A stretch of 64,000 nucleotides of DNA from Rhynchospora pubera (taxonomy: Eukaryota; Streptophyta; Magnoliopsida; Poales; Cyperaceae). The DNA is taken from positions 128,629,657 to 128,693,656 of the forward strand of contig CM051459.1 of the NCBI GenBank assembly GCA_028095005.1, read 5' to 3'. Of the stretch, positions 22,303-34,726 are shown piece by piece. A model generated the notes under the pieces. The model worked only from the letters and a program-made list of their open reading frames with translations, ran no database searches and was not told where the DNA came from. A program made the translations under genes and the position numbers. Every line of letters begins with the position of its first letter. Within the stretch, counting starts at the first letter, position 1.

Positions 22303-22310
22303 TATTTATA
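22303..22310 (-). promoter_or_regulatory. TATA box of the NPF8-like gene
   Basis: TATAAATA on the minus strand, in GATTATAAATACAAGC. It lies about 80 bp upstream of the inferred 5' UTR donor, which places transcription start near 22275. No other element was identified. Confidence 0.6.
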
Positions 22311-24080
22311 ATCACTCAAGAGTGTGCGTTTTTCTTATGACGTTGAAATTGTACTGAGTTGACCCAAAAGAAGGGTCTAAACTCCTGACAATTTTATTAT
22401 GACCATTGTGCAACTTTTTTCCTCTTTCTTTTTCTTTATCTCTTTTCTTCCTTGGGTCAGATTGTTACTCAATTTTTTCCATTCGCTTTTTTTTATTTTA
22501 TGTCATATCAATATAAAATATTAAAATATCTACATTTTCATACTTTAGGTGGTGTTTATGGGATATAAATTGGAGTTGACCTAACCCAGCAAAGTAGAAT
22601 TCATTTTATAAATAAAACTATAATAAACAATTGAGTCAAACCCTTTCGTTGTCAAATGAACTTTCTTATATCCATACAAAAACGAAGTTTACAAGCTTCA
22701 ACAAAACAATAGTTCAAATAAGCCAAAAAAAAAAAACTGAAAAACAAATGAAAAATAAGAAAGAAGAAACAAACATCTCCTGACATCAGATATTATTAAT
22801 AATTAGAAAAATAAAATTCTCTACTTGAATAATATCAGCATTCGGGCTGTTAGATGCTTGTAGTTGCAAGAATAATGCTTGCATGACCCGAGACTATTAC
22901 AATTAGGATGCTGGGTACTCCAAACTGATATAGTCTCCTGTCGTGCCTGCAATAATTATCAATTATAAATAAATTTGTAATATGGGTTGGATCAGTTAAC
23001 CCAAGTAGCTAATTGATTGTATGTTATGGGTCAGTCCAGTTGAAAATTGAAACCCATCTGACCTTGGGGTTTATATGCAGAGACCACTGTAGTAGTGTAG
23101 TTACTAATTTTGGATTATACAGAATAAGTAGATTAAATTTTCTTTAGATTGGTCTAGAATCTAGATTTACCCACTAATGATATTCTTGGGCTGGATCCAG
23201 CCCAGTTAACTAGTTGGGTTGGGCCGTTGGGCAAGTGAAGTCTGAATCCAGACCCGATTGTCGACCTGATTGGCTCTACGCTTTATTTGAACAGAACTAC
23301 AGAAGTCAGAAGGTGCTGTATCCGCTGAATTTTGCCTCATCCGAGAGCGTCGATGCCAAGATCAACCCTGATGGAGTGATCAGACGGCCTTGAGATGCCT
23401 TCGAGACATGGAGGAGAGGAATGCATGCACCGCCAGATGCATTTGACGAGTCAGGTTACTGGGTTTTTCATAATTCATTTTGCATTGTCACGCACGCGGA
23501 ACTAGAAATATTGTAATTTGTTTGGTCTGAGTTAATGAAACTAGTGCAATATTAGACTGCGAACATTATTTTTTATAATTAATATTAAATTAAATTGTAA
23601 GATGAAATATTTAATTAATGTATTCTTTAAAAGTATATAAATTATTATGTCAAGTCTTAACTATCTATACATTTGGGGTAAGAAACAAAAGTGATCATAT
23701 GCAAATCTGAATTTAGCACTGAACCGAAAAAATTGTAAGAGGACCATGTATAATTTATTAATTTTGTCATTGTCGATAATGTAGAAATCTGGATTTAAAA
23801 AAAAGAAAAGAAAAATCATATACACTGTTCGTTGTACAAAAATTGTTAGACTGAATCATTTAGTTATTCCACTAAGTATGAATCATGTATAAATTTAATT
23901 TTTGTTTTTAACAAAAGAAACATATCATGTACTCTGTCATATTTATAAATTTGAATATTAATAAGCTGACGGCACAAAGTTAAAATAAAATAAAATAATC
24001 AAAAAGTGCAACATAAAAGAATTTAGATGGAGCAAATGCAAAAGATTTATGATCCAAAATATTTGATGGAGTCTTGTTCA
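22311..24080. other. Intergenic DNA between NPF8-like gene and MULE 2
   Basis: AT-rich; apart from the protein-like fragment at 23286-23462 I see no gene or element ends. Confidence 0.4.
23286..23462 (+). pseudogene. Unrecognised protein-coding relic
   Basis: A GC-richer island reads VLYPLNFASSESVDAKINPD, then GVIRRP, one TGA, then DAFETWRRGMHAPPDAFDES in the same frame. Composition and the single in-frame stop suggest a decayed exon. I do not recognise the family and see no flanking exons. Confidence 0.3.
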
Positions 24081-24089
24081 TAACTTCAT

Positions 24090-27000
24090 GAGGAGGGTTC
24101 CGCTGCTCCGTTTTTTCGCTGCCACAAAATGCCACAGATCTGTGGCCGTTCAATAAATTTTGATGAACGAGCACGATTTAATCTAGAAATAATCTTCCTC
24201 TCTTTAATAAAAGAACTCGGCACAACTCCAGAGACATGAAATTTTTCTCCTTTAGATTATCCTCTACAATTCTCTCATGTGCTATTGTGTTATTTCTCCA
24301 CTCTCATTCTTTTTCGAAGAAGTTGTTCCCAAAATCAAATGGGATCCCCAAGGACCCCCAACACCTCTCCCACCTCTCCGTTTTCTTTCCTCTGCTCTAT
24401 TTTTTATGTCCAAATTATATTCTTGAGAAGTTACGTGGCTACTTCGCCTCTCCATCGCTAAACTCAAATCTGATCCTCGATGCAACATATTGCTCTCTAA
24501 CTTCTCCATGTGAAGTTGACTGTTTGATGTTCGATTTTGCAAGGAAAACTGAAAATTGTGAACTTTTCATTTGAATTCGCAATAGACCCTAATTGAAAGC
24601 AAAAAAATAACACAATAATTCGAATTGGAATTCTTTAAAATTAAAAAATTTAGGAGTTTCTTTTAGTTCTCCTAACTCCCAAGTCCCAATGAGATAAGCT
24701 ATCTCTCCTTTTCGTTTGCTTTTTCCACTTATTTTTTTTCATCATTTTGTTCTTCTGATTATAATTTATACCACCAGCGCCATTTTTTTTTTTTGGCATT
24801 TTCCCATCCTTCCACCTTTGCTTTTTCGGTCAAAATCGCTCCATATGATTTCATCATTTTCTCTTTTTTGTTTGTATATACTATATACAATATTTTTCAT
24901 TCAAAATTGCAACATTCAATGAAATATGGAAAATGTCTTTAACAAAATTCTATCAGAGAGTGTGAAATTTAAAGCATAGCTTGCATTTGTTAACTGAATT
25001 TGGGAATGAAAAGTTAGAGGGTGATATATCGTGTCTTGTGTTAGAGGGAAGTGATAGGTCGCAAGGAATATGGTTGTTGATGCCTTTGAGAAGGAGGGAC
25101 GTCGGGGTTCCGTTCGAACTTGAAAGTTGAAACTCCTTTGAAAAAGAATTAGCAAACAAAGAAAAATTGGCAGACAAAGAAAGAATTAATCGTACAGGAA
25201 GATTGTGAACCCTTCGAAAAGTGTGCTATTGTACTTTTTAAAATAACTAGCAGCAAAGCCCACCCAATGTGTGGACGGATTTTCATATGTGAATTTATTA
25301 TTTGACACATATATGTTGTCTATTTTCAATATTTAAGGTCAATGTTATCTTGATTGGCGTAGAAAGTTCAAGCAGTATTCACTGGTTAACAAATAGTGTC
25401 CATCCAATATAGGGGCAAATTTTGTTTTGTAGAAAATAATATTATTGCACTAAAAATCTTGTTTGCCAAATAATATGAGATGGCCGATTCCGACCAATAA
25501 GAAAGGCATCAGTGGTCTCCCTTTCGTACTTTACATGAAAATATCTCCTTTGCAGTTTGCACTAATTAAGTAAATTTTATTTAATGTCCAGTGTCAAATA
25601 ATATGTTAAGGGTTGTAAACTCATATTTAAATGATAAATTTAACATATGATTTTTTTTAAATAATCGCAAGTCATCATCTCCTCCCTACTTCTTCTTTAA
25701 TTGTATATATGCATGTTTATTATCAATTTGACAAATGTTGAAACGTGACGCTTGATATGTTTTTTTATTAAGTAGCCTTGTTGCTTCATGTATCTATTAT
25801 ACACTAATAATTTTATCCATGTGATGACCATGTGTATTCATCAAGTGCCATTCTCGTATTTTCAGCCTAAGCACAGATAATAAATCATGTTTAATACTTC
25901 AGCCAAAAATCAAGGTCTTTGTCATTTAGATATGAGTTTACAACCCTTAATATATTCAAGTTGAGTAAAAGAAAATATTTTGACCATGCTGCAGCAATTA
26001 TACATGAAACCATTTCGGTTCTGACAAGTCACACCTTATGTTTTATAATTTGGTCCTTATTTTCTTTAGTGCACCAAGCTATGCCTAAATATTTGAAAAA
26101 TAAAGAACATTAATTTTTTTTTTCAATTATAAGGAAATGACTCTTAAAAGTTACACCCAGTAAAGCACAATTATACATTTATACCTATAACAATAAGCTT
26201 CAAAATTAGGTCCAGGCCTAGTCGAGGATATTGTACAGCCCTTCAAAATGAAATGAAATATTCCACAATGTAGAGCACCATTACCTTTGGTCTTTCTTCC
26301 CCCACTTCTTTCTATTTTTAAAAATGTTCATTTAAACAATGTCGAGCCCTTTTCCATGATCCAACTACATGATCGCTTAGTTGTTTATAAATATCTGGAA
26401 TAATCAGAAGGTGGTATAATGTCAGTACATTTCTGCAGCAAATCAGGCTTACCATTTAATTTGGTATGTAATATTTTCAATTTGAGGCATCCAAAACAAG
26501 AATATAAAATGTCTATCAGCAATCTTGAATTAGTCTTAATTAAATAGTGTGATGTGAGTGCAAAAAAGAGAAATCAGATCAAACTCAGCTTGTATACCTC
26601 ACAACAAAACTTTTGAGGATAGAATTGGAAATCTTGAACTTCTAAAGATAAAAATGAAACACATCTACGGAACTCTTTGAACTGACTTGCTTCCCTTTTC
26701 TGTCTCTTAAAATCATCTTCCCAAAATTGCTCTTCCACTTGTGAGCTCAGAGATGATACTATTAACTGGTACAGAGCTAATAAACCATACACAAACACTA
26801 CCAGATCACCAACAATTCATCAGACTCAAGTAGCAAAGACTACAGAGATGATATTTAATATCATATCATCGGAGCCAAAATTAAGAAGAATGTAAGTATC
26901 AGTTGAACTTTTAATTTGCCAGCATTTGGACAAGACTCTAATCCCCTTTGAATACCCCAAACAAAATGCCACAAGAGACAACAAGATTTATAAAAAAAAA

Positions 27001-28967
27001 GTATACATTTTAATGGCATTATCAACAATATTCCGCTTATGTTTAAAAGTAAAATTATTTTATCAGTAAAAAAATTCTTTAAATAAGTTCTTAATTTCTA
27101 CTGTATGAATAATTTAATATGGCATATCAGTCAAAAAATAAAAAAGCGTATGACCTATATATGCAATATTAGAATTGGATTGGGTTCTTTGAGAGAAACT
27201 CGTCCCAAGTGTCAGTATAACTGTTTCTGCAGTCTTCCATCACGGTCTTAAGAAATATGCAATGCCACCAAGACAAGCAATGATCTGCATTGACAAAAGC
27301 ACCATTTCATTCAAAACAAACACAGCCAACATTAATAATCAAAGCATATCATTCTGGTCATATTAGTATTCAGGTAAGAGTGGAGACTTCTCTCATACCA
27401 AAGTTGAGATAAAAACACCTTGCCTTGCAGTTCACAAAAAAGAAAGAAAAAAGGATTGCACAAGTTTTAAATCAATACGCCTTCTAATCTTAAAATATAG
27501 TCCAATTTGTCTTAGTTAGTCAACCATTGACATTCAAGTTATCCTTAGTTAACCCTTTTTAGATAATGAAACACCAATAATTTCACACATAATGTATAAA
27601 AAGCAAACACAAATCCACACAGGAGAAAGAGGTGATATAACAGGTATGACTGAAACATCACCCACTAAGATTGCAAGAGATCAGAAAGATGTAATTTCTT
27701 CTTATAGTCTATACAAAGAGGAACAAAAGGAGAATATCTTAGGCCACAAATAGGTGAAATTATACGTCAGGAATAGTTCTCAAGAAATTATGCACGCAGA
27801 TGATATTGCGCCTTGCATACTATGCAATGCAAGAATGCTCCTGGCACCATAAAAAGAAATGACCCCAAGAATGGTACTGGCACCATAAAAAAATGAAATC
27901 GATACAGCTCCACAGATTCCAAATTCCCTAATTGTAATTTGTGTTCCTAAATTAATTTGTTTTATTACCTTAACCGACCTCCATTGGTCGAGAGAAAAGA
28001 TCGGTGAACAAACTGTTGAGTACCTTTGCACATGTACGGTGGAATCAACTCATTCCCTATATCGAAAAAAATGTTATTACGAAGTTTGGTGCCAAAATAA
28101 AAATTAAATTCCTTCAACTTCAAGCCATAAGTAAAATTCTTACCTTAATAAAGTGAGATGAGAAATGGCGAGAAGAGGAGAAACCTTGCAATCGACGATC
28201 TGATGACGATCAAGCATCCGAATTTTGGGATTCGTCTCCACTGATACGCTGTACGGGGATTGGGGTGGGGTAGGGGGAACACCGGTCCATCAGAGGGTCA
28301 GGGGACAGAGATGGGAATGGAGCGGCGGCCGGCGGGTTATAGGAATGAGAGGCTTCTCGCCGGCTGAACGGCGTCGGGTGGGTGTGGGGAATTTCGAATT
28401 TCCAATTTGGGGATAGGGAAAAGGAATAAAAGGGGTCGATGCAGAATTCTTTCATCTAATTTTGAATTTTGAGAAAGGAGGGGCGAATGGCGAGACCGCG
28501 AGAGAGCGCGACGGTAGCGAGACTTTTGTTTCTGGGGGAGGGGGTGGGGCCTACTGGGGGTGTTACGGAGAGAGAGCAAATCGTATAATATGTTGAAAAA
28601 ATATTTGATATTATGGAGCATCGAACCGGATGAGTAAACAAATGTAACCAGCCCCAGCGCTCTAAATGAAAGATTAATTAACTCTTCGTTCTAAGATCTC
28701 ATCTGATCCATTTATCAATTTACATTTTGATCGTTCAACGGTGTAGATTGTTCAGAACTGGCCATCAACAGTGTAGATTTTTCAGACCAAAGTTGTATCC
28801 TGAGATGTTACATTCTTCTATTGGTGCTTTTAATATAGTAGAGATAAAGCAAAAGGCTGCCAGATTCTCCAGAAGTAAATCATTACCGTTGATGGAGATT
28901 TTATTTAACGGCCACAGATCTGTGGCATTTTGTGGCAGCGAAAAAACGAGGCAGCGGAACCCTCCTC
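24090..28967. mobile_element. Non-autonomous MULE, 4.9 kb, Pack-MULE candidate
   Basis: The 9-bp sequence TAACTTCAT flanks it exactly (24081-24089 and 28968-28976). The terminal inverted repeats are 61 bp (24090-24150; 28907-28967), begin GAGGAGGGTTCCGCTGC, and differ only by a CT/TC pair. There is no transposase. The right part contains a GC-rich, gene-like segment with splice-site-bounded exons on the minus strand (listed separately). The left third (24236-25200) is CT-rich with no recognised coding sequence. A 9-bp duplication, long TIRs and captured exons define Pack-MULEs; the capture itself is inferred. Confidence 0.85.
27240..28560 (-). pseudogene. Gene-like exons inside MULE 2 (possible captured gene)
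   Basis: On the minus strand a GC-rich leader ends at a donor TTATTAAG|GTAAGAAT (28144). A second exon (27969-28056) reads NELIPPYMCKGTQQFVHRSF and LSTNGGRL and ends GGTTAAG|GTAATA. Two further exons, 27399-27423 and 27240-27284, join to read GVFISTLIIACLGGIAYFLR then P and a stop, i.e. a single membrane helix at a C-terminus. Exons between 27424 and 27968 were not found. The second exon resembles a mitochondrial presequence. I cannot name the protein. It may be a small host membrane-protein gene carried by the transposon. Confidence 0.4.
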
Positions 28968-29033
28968 TAACTTCATATCAAGGAGCAGCCAATCCATGTT
29001 TGTTTTCTCATTTTTAAGATAAGTGATACCCAT

Positions 29034-29190
29034 GGGTGCGTTTGGATCGTTGGAAGAAAGAAGAAGAAGAAGGAAGAAGAAGAAAAAAAATTATAAACAA
29101 TCCAAACTCTTCACAAAGTTACACACTTCCCAATACTTTTTCCCACTTCTTCCCTTCTTCCCTTCTTCCCACACCTATCCAAACGGAGCC
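29034..29190. mobile_element. Tourist-like MITE, 157 bp
   Basis: The ends are GGGTGCGTTTGGATCG and CTATCCAAACGGAGCC, flanked by CAT on both sides (29031-29033, 29191-29193). The interior carries the family blocks TTATAAACAATCCAAACTC and CACAAAGTTACACACTTCCC. It lies 66 bp from the right end of MULE 2. Confidence 0.85.
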
Positions 29191-29193
29191 CAT

Positions 29194-31268
29194 AAAATTA
29201 TTCTTCTTGAATTGAAACTTCCCATTTTTGTCTCCTTTTCACGTTGCTGTGTTGCACAGCTTGAAGTGAAAGTTCTCTAAGGACTTGCTCCAGAAAGGTT
29301 TAATGGAGGAGAAGGGAGGAGAAGCTAGGTTATGTGACCAATCCAGTCCAAGACAGTTAATGTGCTCCAAAATTTAAAAATAAAAATAAAAAAAATGGAG
29401 AATGAAGGTGAATTTTTCTATAAAAATATGAAAAAAAGATGTAATCAAGACTACTCCTAAATTTAAGATGTAACACCCTTAAAAAAAAAATTAAGGTGTA
29501 TCACCCTTCTCTTCCCATCTCTTCCAGTTCCTTCCCTTTTCTTTTCGTGACAAATTCTGGAGCAAGTCTAAGTAGCAGCCGATTCCTGTCAGGAGCTTTC
29601 ACATGCAAGACGGTCATCCTCTGGCAACCTTTTATACGTTGGCGATAGATGGGCGAAAAAGCATCTCAAAAATCGTACGGGATGATTTAAAAAAAAAAAC
29701 AAAAACAAAAGCATCTCAAAAAATAAAAAAGTAACTTAACCTAACAAACTTATTATATTTCTATAATATTATATCATTCCATGCAATTTCAATGTTTTTT
29801 TTGTAATATATAAATATCAATTATTAAATTCGAATTAAGTTATTTGATGAATGATAAACATATCTTAATTATATAAACGGTACATTAATTATCTAAATAA
29901 TGAATCAAGTATCATAAATTTAAATTTTGCACGGACGGTTAATAAAAGACACTAACAGAGTTTGCATCTCACGATTCTATTATGAGAATTAATATCATTT
30001 GTCTCACAATTTTAAATATTTTTTCTTTTATTTTAAATATAAGTTTTTCATATCTTTAAAAAGTATTACTTCAAAAATATTTTACAATTTTTAATAAACA
30101 GACATTATACACGCACCCTCGCCGAAAAATAATTATATACGGTTCATGGTTCATACTTAACGTCAATTATGTTCGAATATGTTTTGATGTCAATTACGTA
30201 CAAATTGAAATTTATACTAGACTTCTATCTACCAACATTTTTTTTTGGTCAAGTGTGAGTCGCATACAAATTTGCACATGATTGACGCTTAACAAAAATA
30301 AAATAATGTATAGAGTTCACAATTAAAGTTAAATCATGCTCAAATCTGTTTTATTAAGTATTATAAATCCTAAACAAATTTAAAAAAAAATTCACAATTC
30401 TCACCATTCTGCACATCAAAAATATATTCTCAAGGAGAAAGCATGTTGGCAACAAAAATTAGTTCTCTTCTTAGCTCGGCACTTGTTGAAAGGGATGAAA
30501 ACGCAAACATTTATTTTTCTAGTAAGAAAAACACGGCAATATATTGGAGAAACGCTTGTCTATATGTACAGGGTTAGTGCTGATCCTTTTTCTCCCTCTA
30601 TATATCGTTGTTAATTTTAGATGTATCCGAAGAAAAAAGAACTTTTCACCCAGTAAAAAAATTCTCTCTTTTGCTTGTAAACTTGGAAAAATAAAATTAC
30701 TAACATGTATGCAAATCCCAGGTTCAATTGGAAACTGTTAAAAAGATGGCAAGATGCACAGAGTGCAATTGGTGGGGACAATTCCAAGCACTTCAAAATT
30801 AACTACTTTTCTTCTTTGACCTGTATTTCATTCTCTTGTTTTGATAATGACCTGTATTTTGCCAGGTCAGCAGGGGTTAGCTATCAGCCGTAAAAAAGCA
30901 GTAAATGCTTGTGGTACCAGTCTGTAATCGAGTCAGAACACATGTTGGTTCAGGCGACAATAAACCTAAATATACCAAAGATACAATAGTGGAAAGTGGA
31001 AACTGAATACTTCAAACTGATGAATTCACACCACAATTCCAATCAGCTGGTCCTCAATTTGTAGCTCTAAAACAAATTGCTCTTTACTAGTACTGCTACA
31101 ATAATGATTGAATGATAGTTTGCAAGCTAATACTACTTTATAAATGATACACTAATTGTTCCTTTAGGTGCATTGCTACAAAGGCACAGACCTATAAAGC
31201 ATCACATGCCAATCTACACACACAATATATTCTTCCTTTTCTTTTTATTTCTTCAAATTGTGTCTTTC
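29194..31268. other. AT-rich intergenic DNA
   Basis: No gene, RNA gene or bounded element is supported. It includes the 3' flank of the second NPF8-like gene. Confidence 0.45.
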
Positions 31269-34200
31269 TCAATCTTTCCCAGCACCATTGCCCATATCAT
31301 CTTCAAAATCATCCTCCGTCTTCTTATATGTGTACCAGTTTGAAATCAAAAGATAGACCAGGAAATTAATCACACTCAAGATGGCCAAAAGCCAGTAAAA
31401 ATAGTCCAAATGGCCCCTGTTCAAATTATCAGGTATCCAACCCAATTTCCCATTCTTGGTCGTGATATGTGTCACAATTGTCACCAAAAGGGTACTCAGG
31501 TAATTTCCTAGCGCATTGGTAGTCAGAGAAAGTGCAGAGCACATGCTGCGCATAGCATCAGGTGCCTGATCGTAGAAAAACTCCAATTGGCCAATGAAAG
31601 TGAACACTTCTGCTGCACCAATTAGAAAATATTGGGGTATTTGCCAGAAAATTGATATTGGTATGTAGTCTGTTGAGTCATAGAGATTGTCACGGTGTAT
31701 GATGTGGAGCCGGACTATTTCTAGAAAGCCCGCAGCCAACATTGCAAAGATGGATATTACTAGACCAATTCCCATCCGGGTTAGCTGGGTGAAACCTCTC
31801 TCTCTCCCGGTTATACTGTTTAAATAAGAATCATTAAAATGTTAGTCAGAAGCAATAAATATCTAGCAAAAACTTCTAGAGGAACTCTAGACATGTCTCT
31901 TATGTCCAGTATTTTGTGGTTAATTTGGAAACTGAATGAGGTAGCCAAAGCTGATACCAGGTTATATCAAATAAAACATCTCAGTAACTAAAGCTGATAC
32001 CAGGCTGGTATTTTGCCACCTGACCCTAAAAAAAAAACTAAAACTGAATGAGGTAGCCAAGGATTGCAATATTAACTTATTGCTACTCTCTCTTGAAAAG
32101 CTTTTATTCATTAAATATAGGTTATTTTCATGACGAATCACCCATAATTCCGTAAGCTAACTTTCTCTTACTATTTGGCAGTTGCATATTACAGTGTAGT
32201 AAATCTGATAACTATGAAAAAAAGGTTTTGTGAGTCTGTGACGAAATCATCGTTACCAGTACTAATCTCAAAGCTAAAAACCAATATTACCTTCTAACAA
32301 CTGGAACAAGGATGCGGTCATAGATTGGGACCCACATGATTACACTGAGAGTATAAAAAATTGACAGAGAAGCGGCTGGTATCTTGAAATGTGGGCCAAT
32401 GTGTGGGTTCAGAGTATTCCCTTGTAGCACAAACATGGTACTCATCTGGCTATATACAGTAGAAAATACGATACCACTCGCCCAAATAGGGAGGAGCCGC
32501 ACTATACTCTTCAACTCCTCTACCTGCGTTACAGTACAGAGCCTCCATGCGTTAGCAGGACCCACGTCCTTGTCATCTTGAGTTTCAACACATGCCTTGT
32601 CTAGGAATCTGAAATAGAATTTGTTATCTATATCAATTATATTTGCTTCTGTTTTGTTTGCAGAAATAGCCAATAAAATGAACACGATTATATAACTTGA
32701 TTTGGCATGATATTCTTTTTCTTCGAAATTGCCTTTCATGCTTGTTTAAAAAAATACAAGTCAAAAGTGGTACTGGTAAAATATTGGCAACCCCCCTCCC
32801 TCCCCCTCCCCGCAAACACCCTCCAGATGTTGTTTCTATCCTTGTAACAAAATCCATTTGACACCAGCACGAGCTGCGCCCAAAAACAATAAGTCAACTT
32901 ACTTGAACTGGTTAGAATGCTTGAGCTTCCTGCTCCCTTCAATCGCTGACTCCTTATCAGTCAGCTCATACAAAAACGATTTATCCTCTGGCACCTGGAC
33001 CTGCCACTTCCTTACACTCGCCACCAGCACTTGCGCAATGCGTGTAAGGGGACTTCCACCTGGTTTCTGGTTCCTGTAAAGCCGTGTACCCGAGAAGAAG
33101 CTCACCACAGCAATAGCCATGCAGACGGCAGGTATACCAAATCCCCAGCTCCAACCGACATTGGTTTGTATATAAACCAGAACTGAAGATGCTATTAATG
33201 CACCAATGTTGATGGAGAAATAAAACCAATTGAAGAAGGAGGTCTTGCTCTTCTTCTCTACAGGGTCATTTTCATCAAACTGATCTGCCCCGAATGAGGA
33301 GACACATGGCTTGATTCCACCTGTTCCCAGGGCGATTAGGTAAAGTGCAACAAATACAGTCCCTGTCTGGCTTCCTGTTGGGTGGCACTTGCCATCAACG
33401 CATTTTGGCTTGAGACCATTAACAGATGCGACAGGGTAAGCAATGTCAAGCCCTGATATCACAAAAGATGCTTAGGTCAAAACAAAAGATGTTTAGGTTA
33501 AAACTTGTATCAGAAATTTGTTTCATTTTATCAGGGAAGGTTCAGGTTATCTTGGTTTGGTCGAATAATTCTTGATTACTGGTCTTCAATTTGGCTTCAA
33601 CTTTGCAACCATTTCAAGTTTAATTTGTTAAGCCCTGATATCACAATCGTCGCCCAATTAGTTTAATTTGTGGTTTTGAAAATTTTCATGTCTGATCAGG
33701 TAATCCTATACTTGGTTAGGTACCATGATGCTTCAATCAATGAAAATTTTGGGTCAATTTGATTCTGGTCTGGTTAGCCTAGAAAAATGGATTCCAGGAC
33801 AAGCGTGAAACCTAAAATTGCAAACAACAAAATTCCAGCACCATTACGAGTTAACTTACAGCTATGTAAACCATCATGAAGCTCGAAATAGTCCAAAATC
33901 GGCCCAAATAGGCATCTGCCAGAAACGCCCCTATAAGAGGAGTGATATAACAACTGCCTGACCAGTTAGTGACATTATTGGCTGCAGCAGCGGAACCTTC
34001 ATTCAACCGGTCCTTCATGAAATTCACCAAATTTGTGCTCATGCCATAATAGGCCAATCTCTCACAACATTCATTCGCTATTACAAAAGGAGTGTAAATT
34101 AAGTGACAAAATCATCACCAATCTAAATAATCAATCATTCAAGTAGTTATCTAGGTATGTCATTTATCCTATATATGTCATATATTCTAGTTCTACTTTA

Positions 34201-34726
34201 TATATTTTTGGATCCCCTATACATTTTCTCAGGCTATAATGGATTCTGTGATCTAATACAACTTTACAACCCAATTTACTGAAAAATTTTTCGGGCATAT
34301 TTTTTGCCTTTATTAGCCCAAAGTTTACACCAAAAGGAAGAATTTCGTACAACTAGTTCAAGTACAATTCGCTGGAGAAACTTTTTTCTTTTTTTTGAGA
34401 TTTCATTTTGAGTTGGCTAGTTCTGCCATAGTGGTATCAGTATATACTAATCGGTTCTGGCCACAACTCAGGGAACTTTAAAATTCTTAGCTTTGTGTTC
34501 CCTCTTCTTGGTCATATAACTGCTTTATTTGGAAGCTGAACTGGTATAAACCTCCTACTGATACTAGACAGTCAACTCAGCACATAATCAAACAATGCAA
34601 AAGTACTGAGTCAATACCTAATATATAAGGACAGGCCTTCCAAGTGCCAGTGTCTTTCTTAACAGAAGGGTTTCCTTTGAGATCAGTTGTACCATCCTTA
34701 GTGTACCTATCCTCCGCCTCTGCCAT
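31269..34726 (-). pseudogene. NPF8-type transporter, second tandem copy, one-base frameshift
   Basis: Minus-strand exons 34618-34726, 33860-34077, 32903-33452, 32291-32608 and 31269-31815 have the same splice positions as the intact copy. They start ATGGCAGAGGCGGAGG and keep the ECCER motif, the NPF signature (FNWFYFSINIGALIASSVLV) and the C-terminal helices. The exons sum to 1,742 nt, one short of 581 codons. The missing base is near 33432 in exon 2: LTLLTL is followed by CTGTCGCATCT where the paralogue has CTAACAATGACGGCATCT. All else is open. It is either a very young pseudogene or a sequencing/assembly error in a functional gene. A 5' UTR acceptor ATACAG|CAAGG lies just upstream of ATG. 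Confidence 0.85.
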
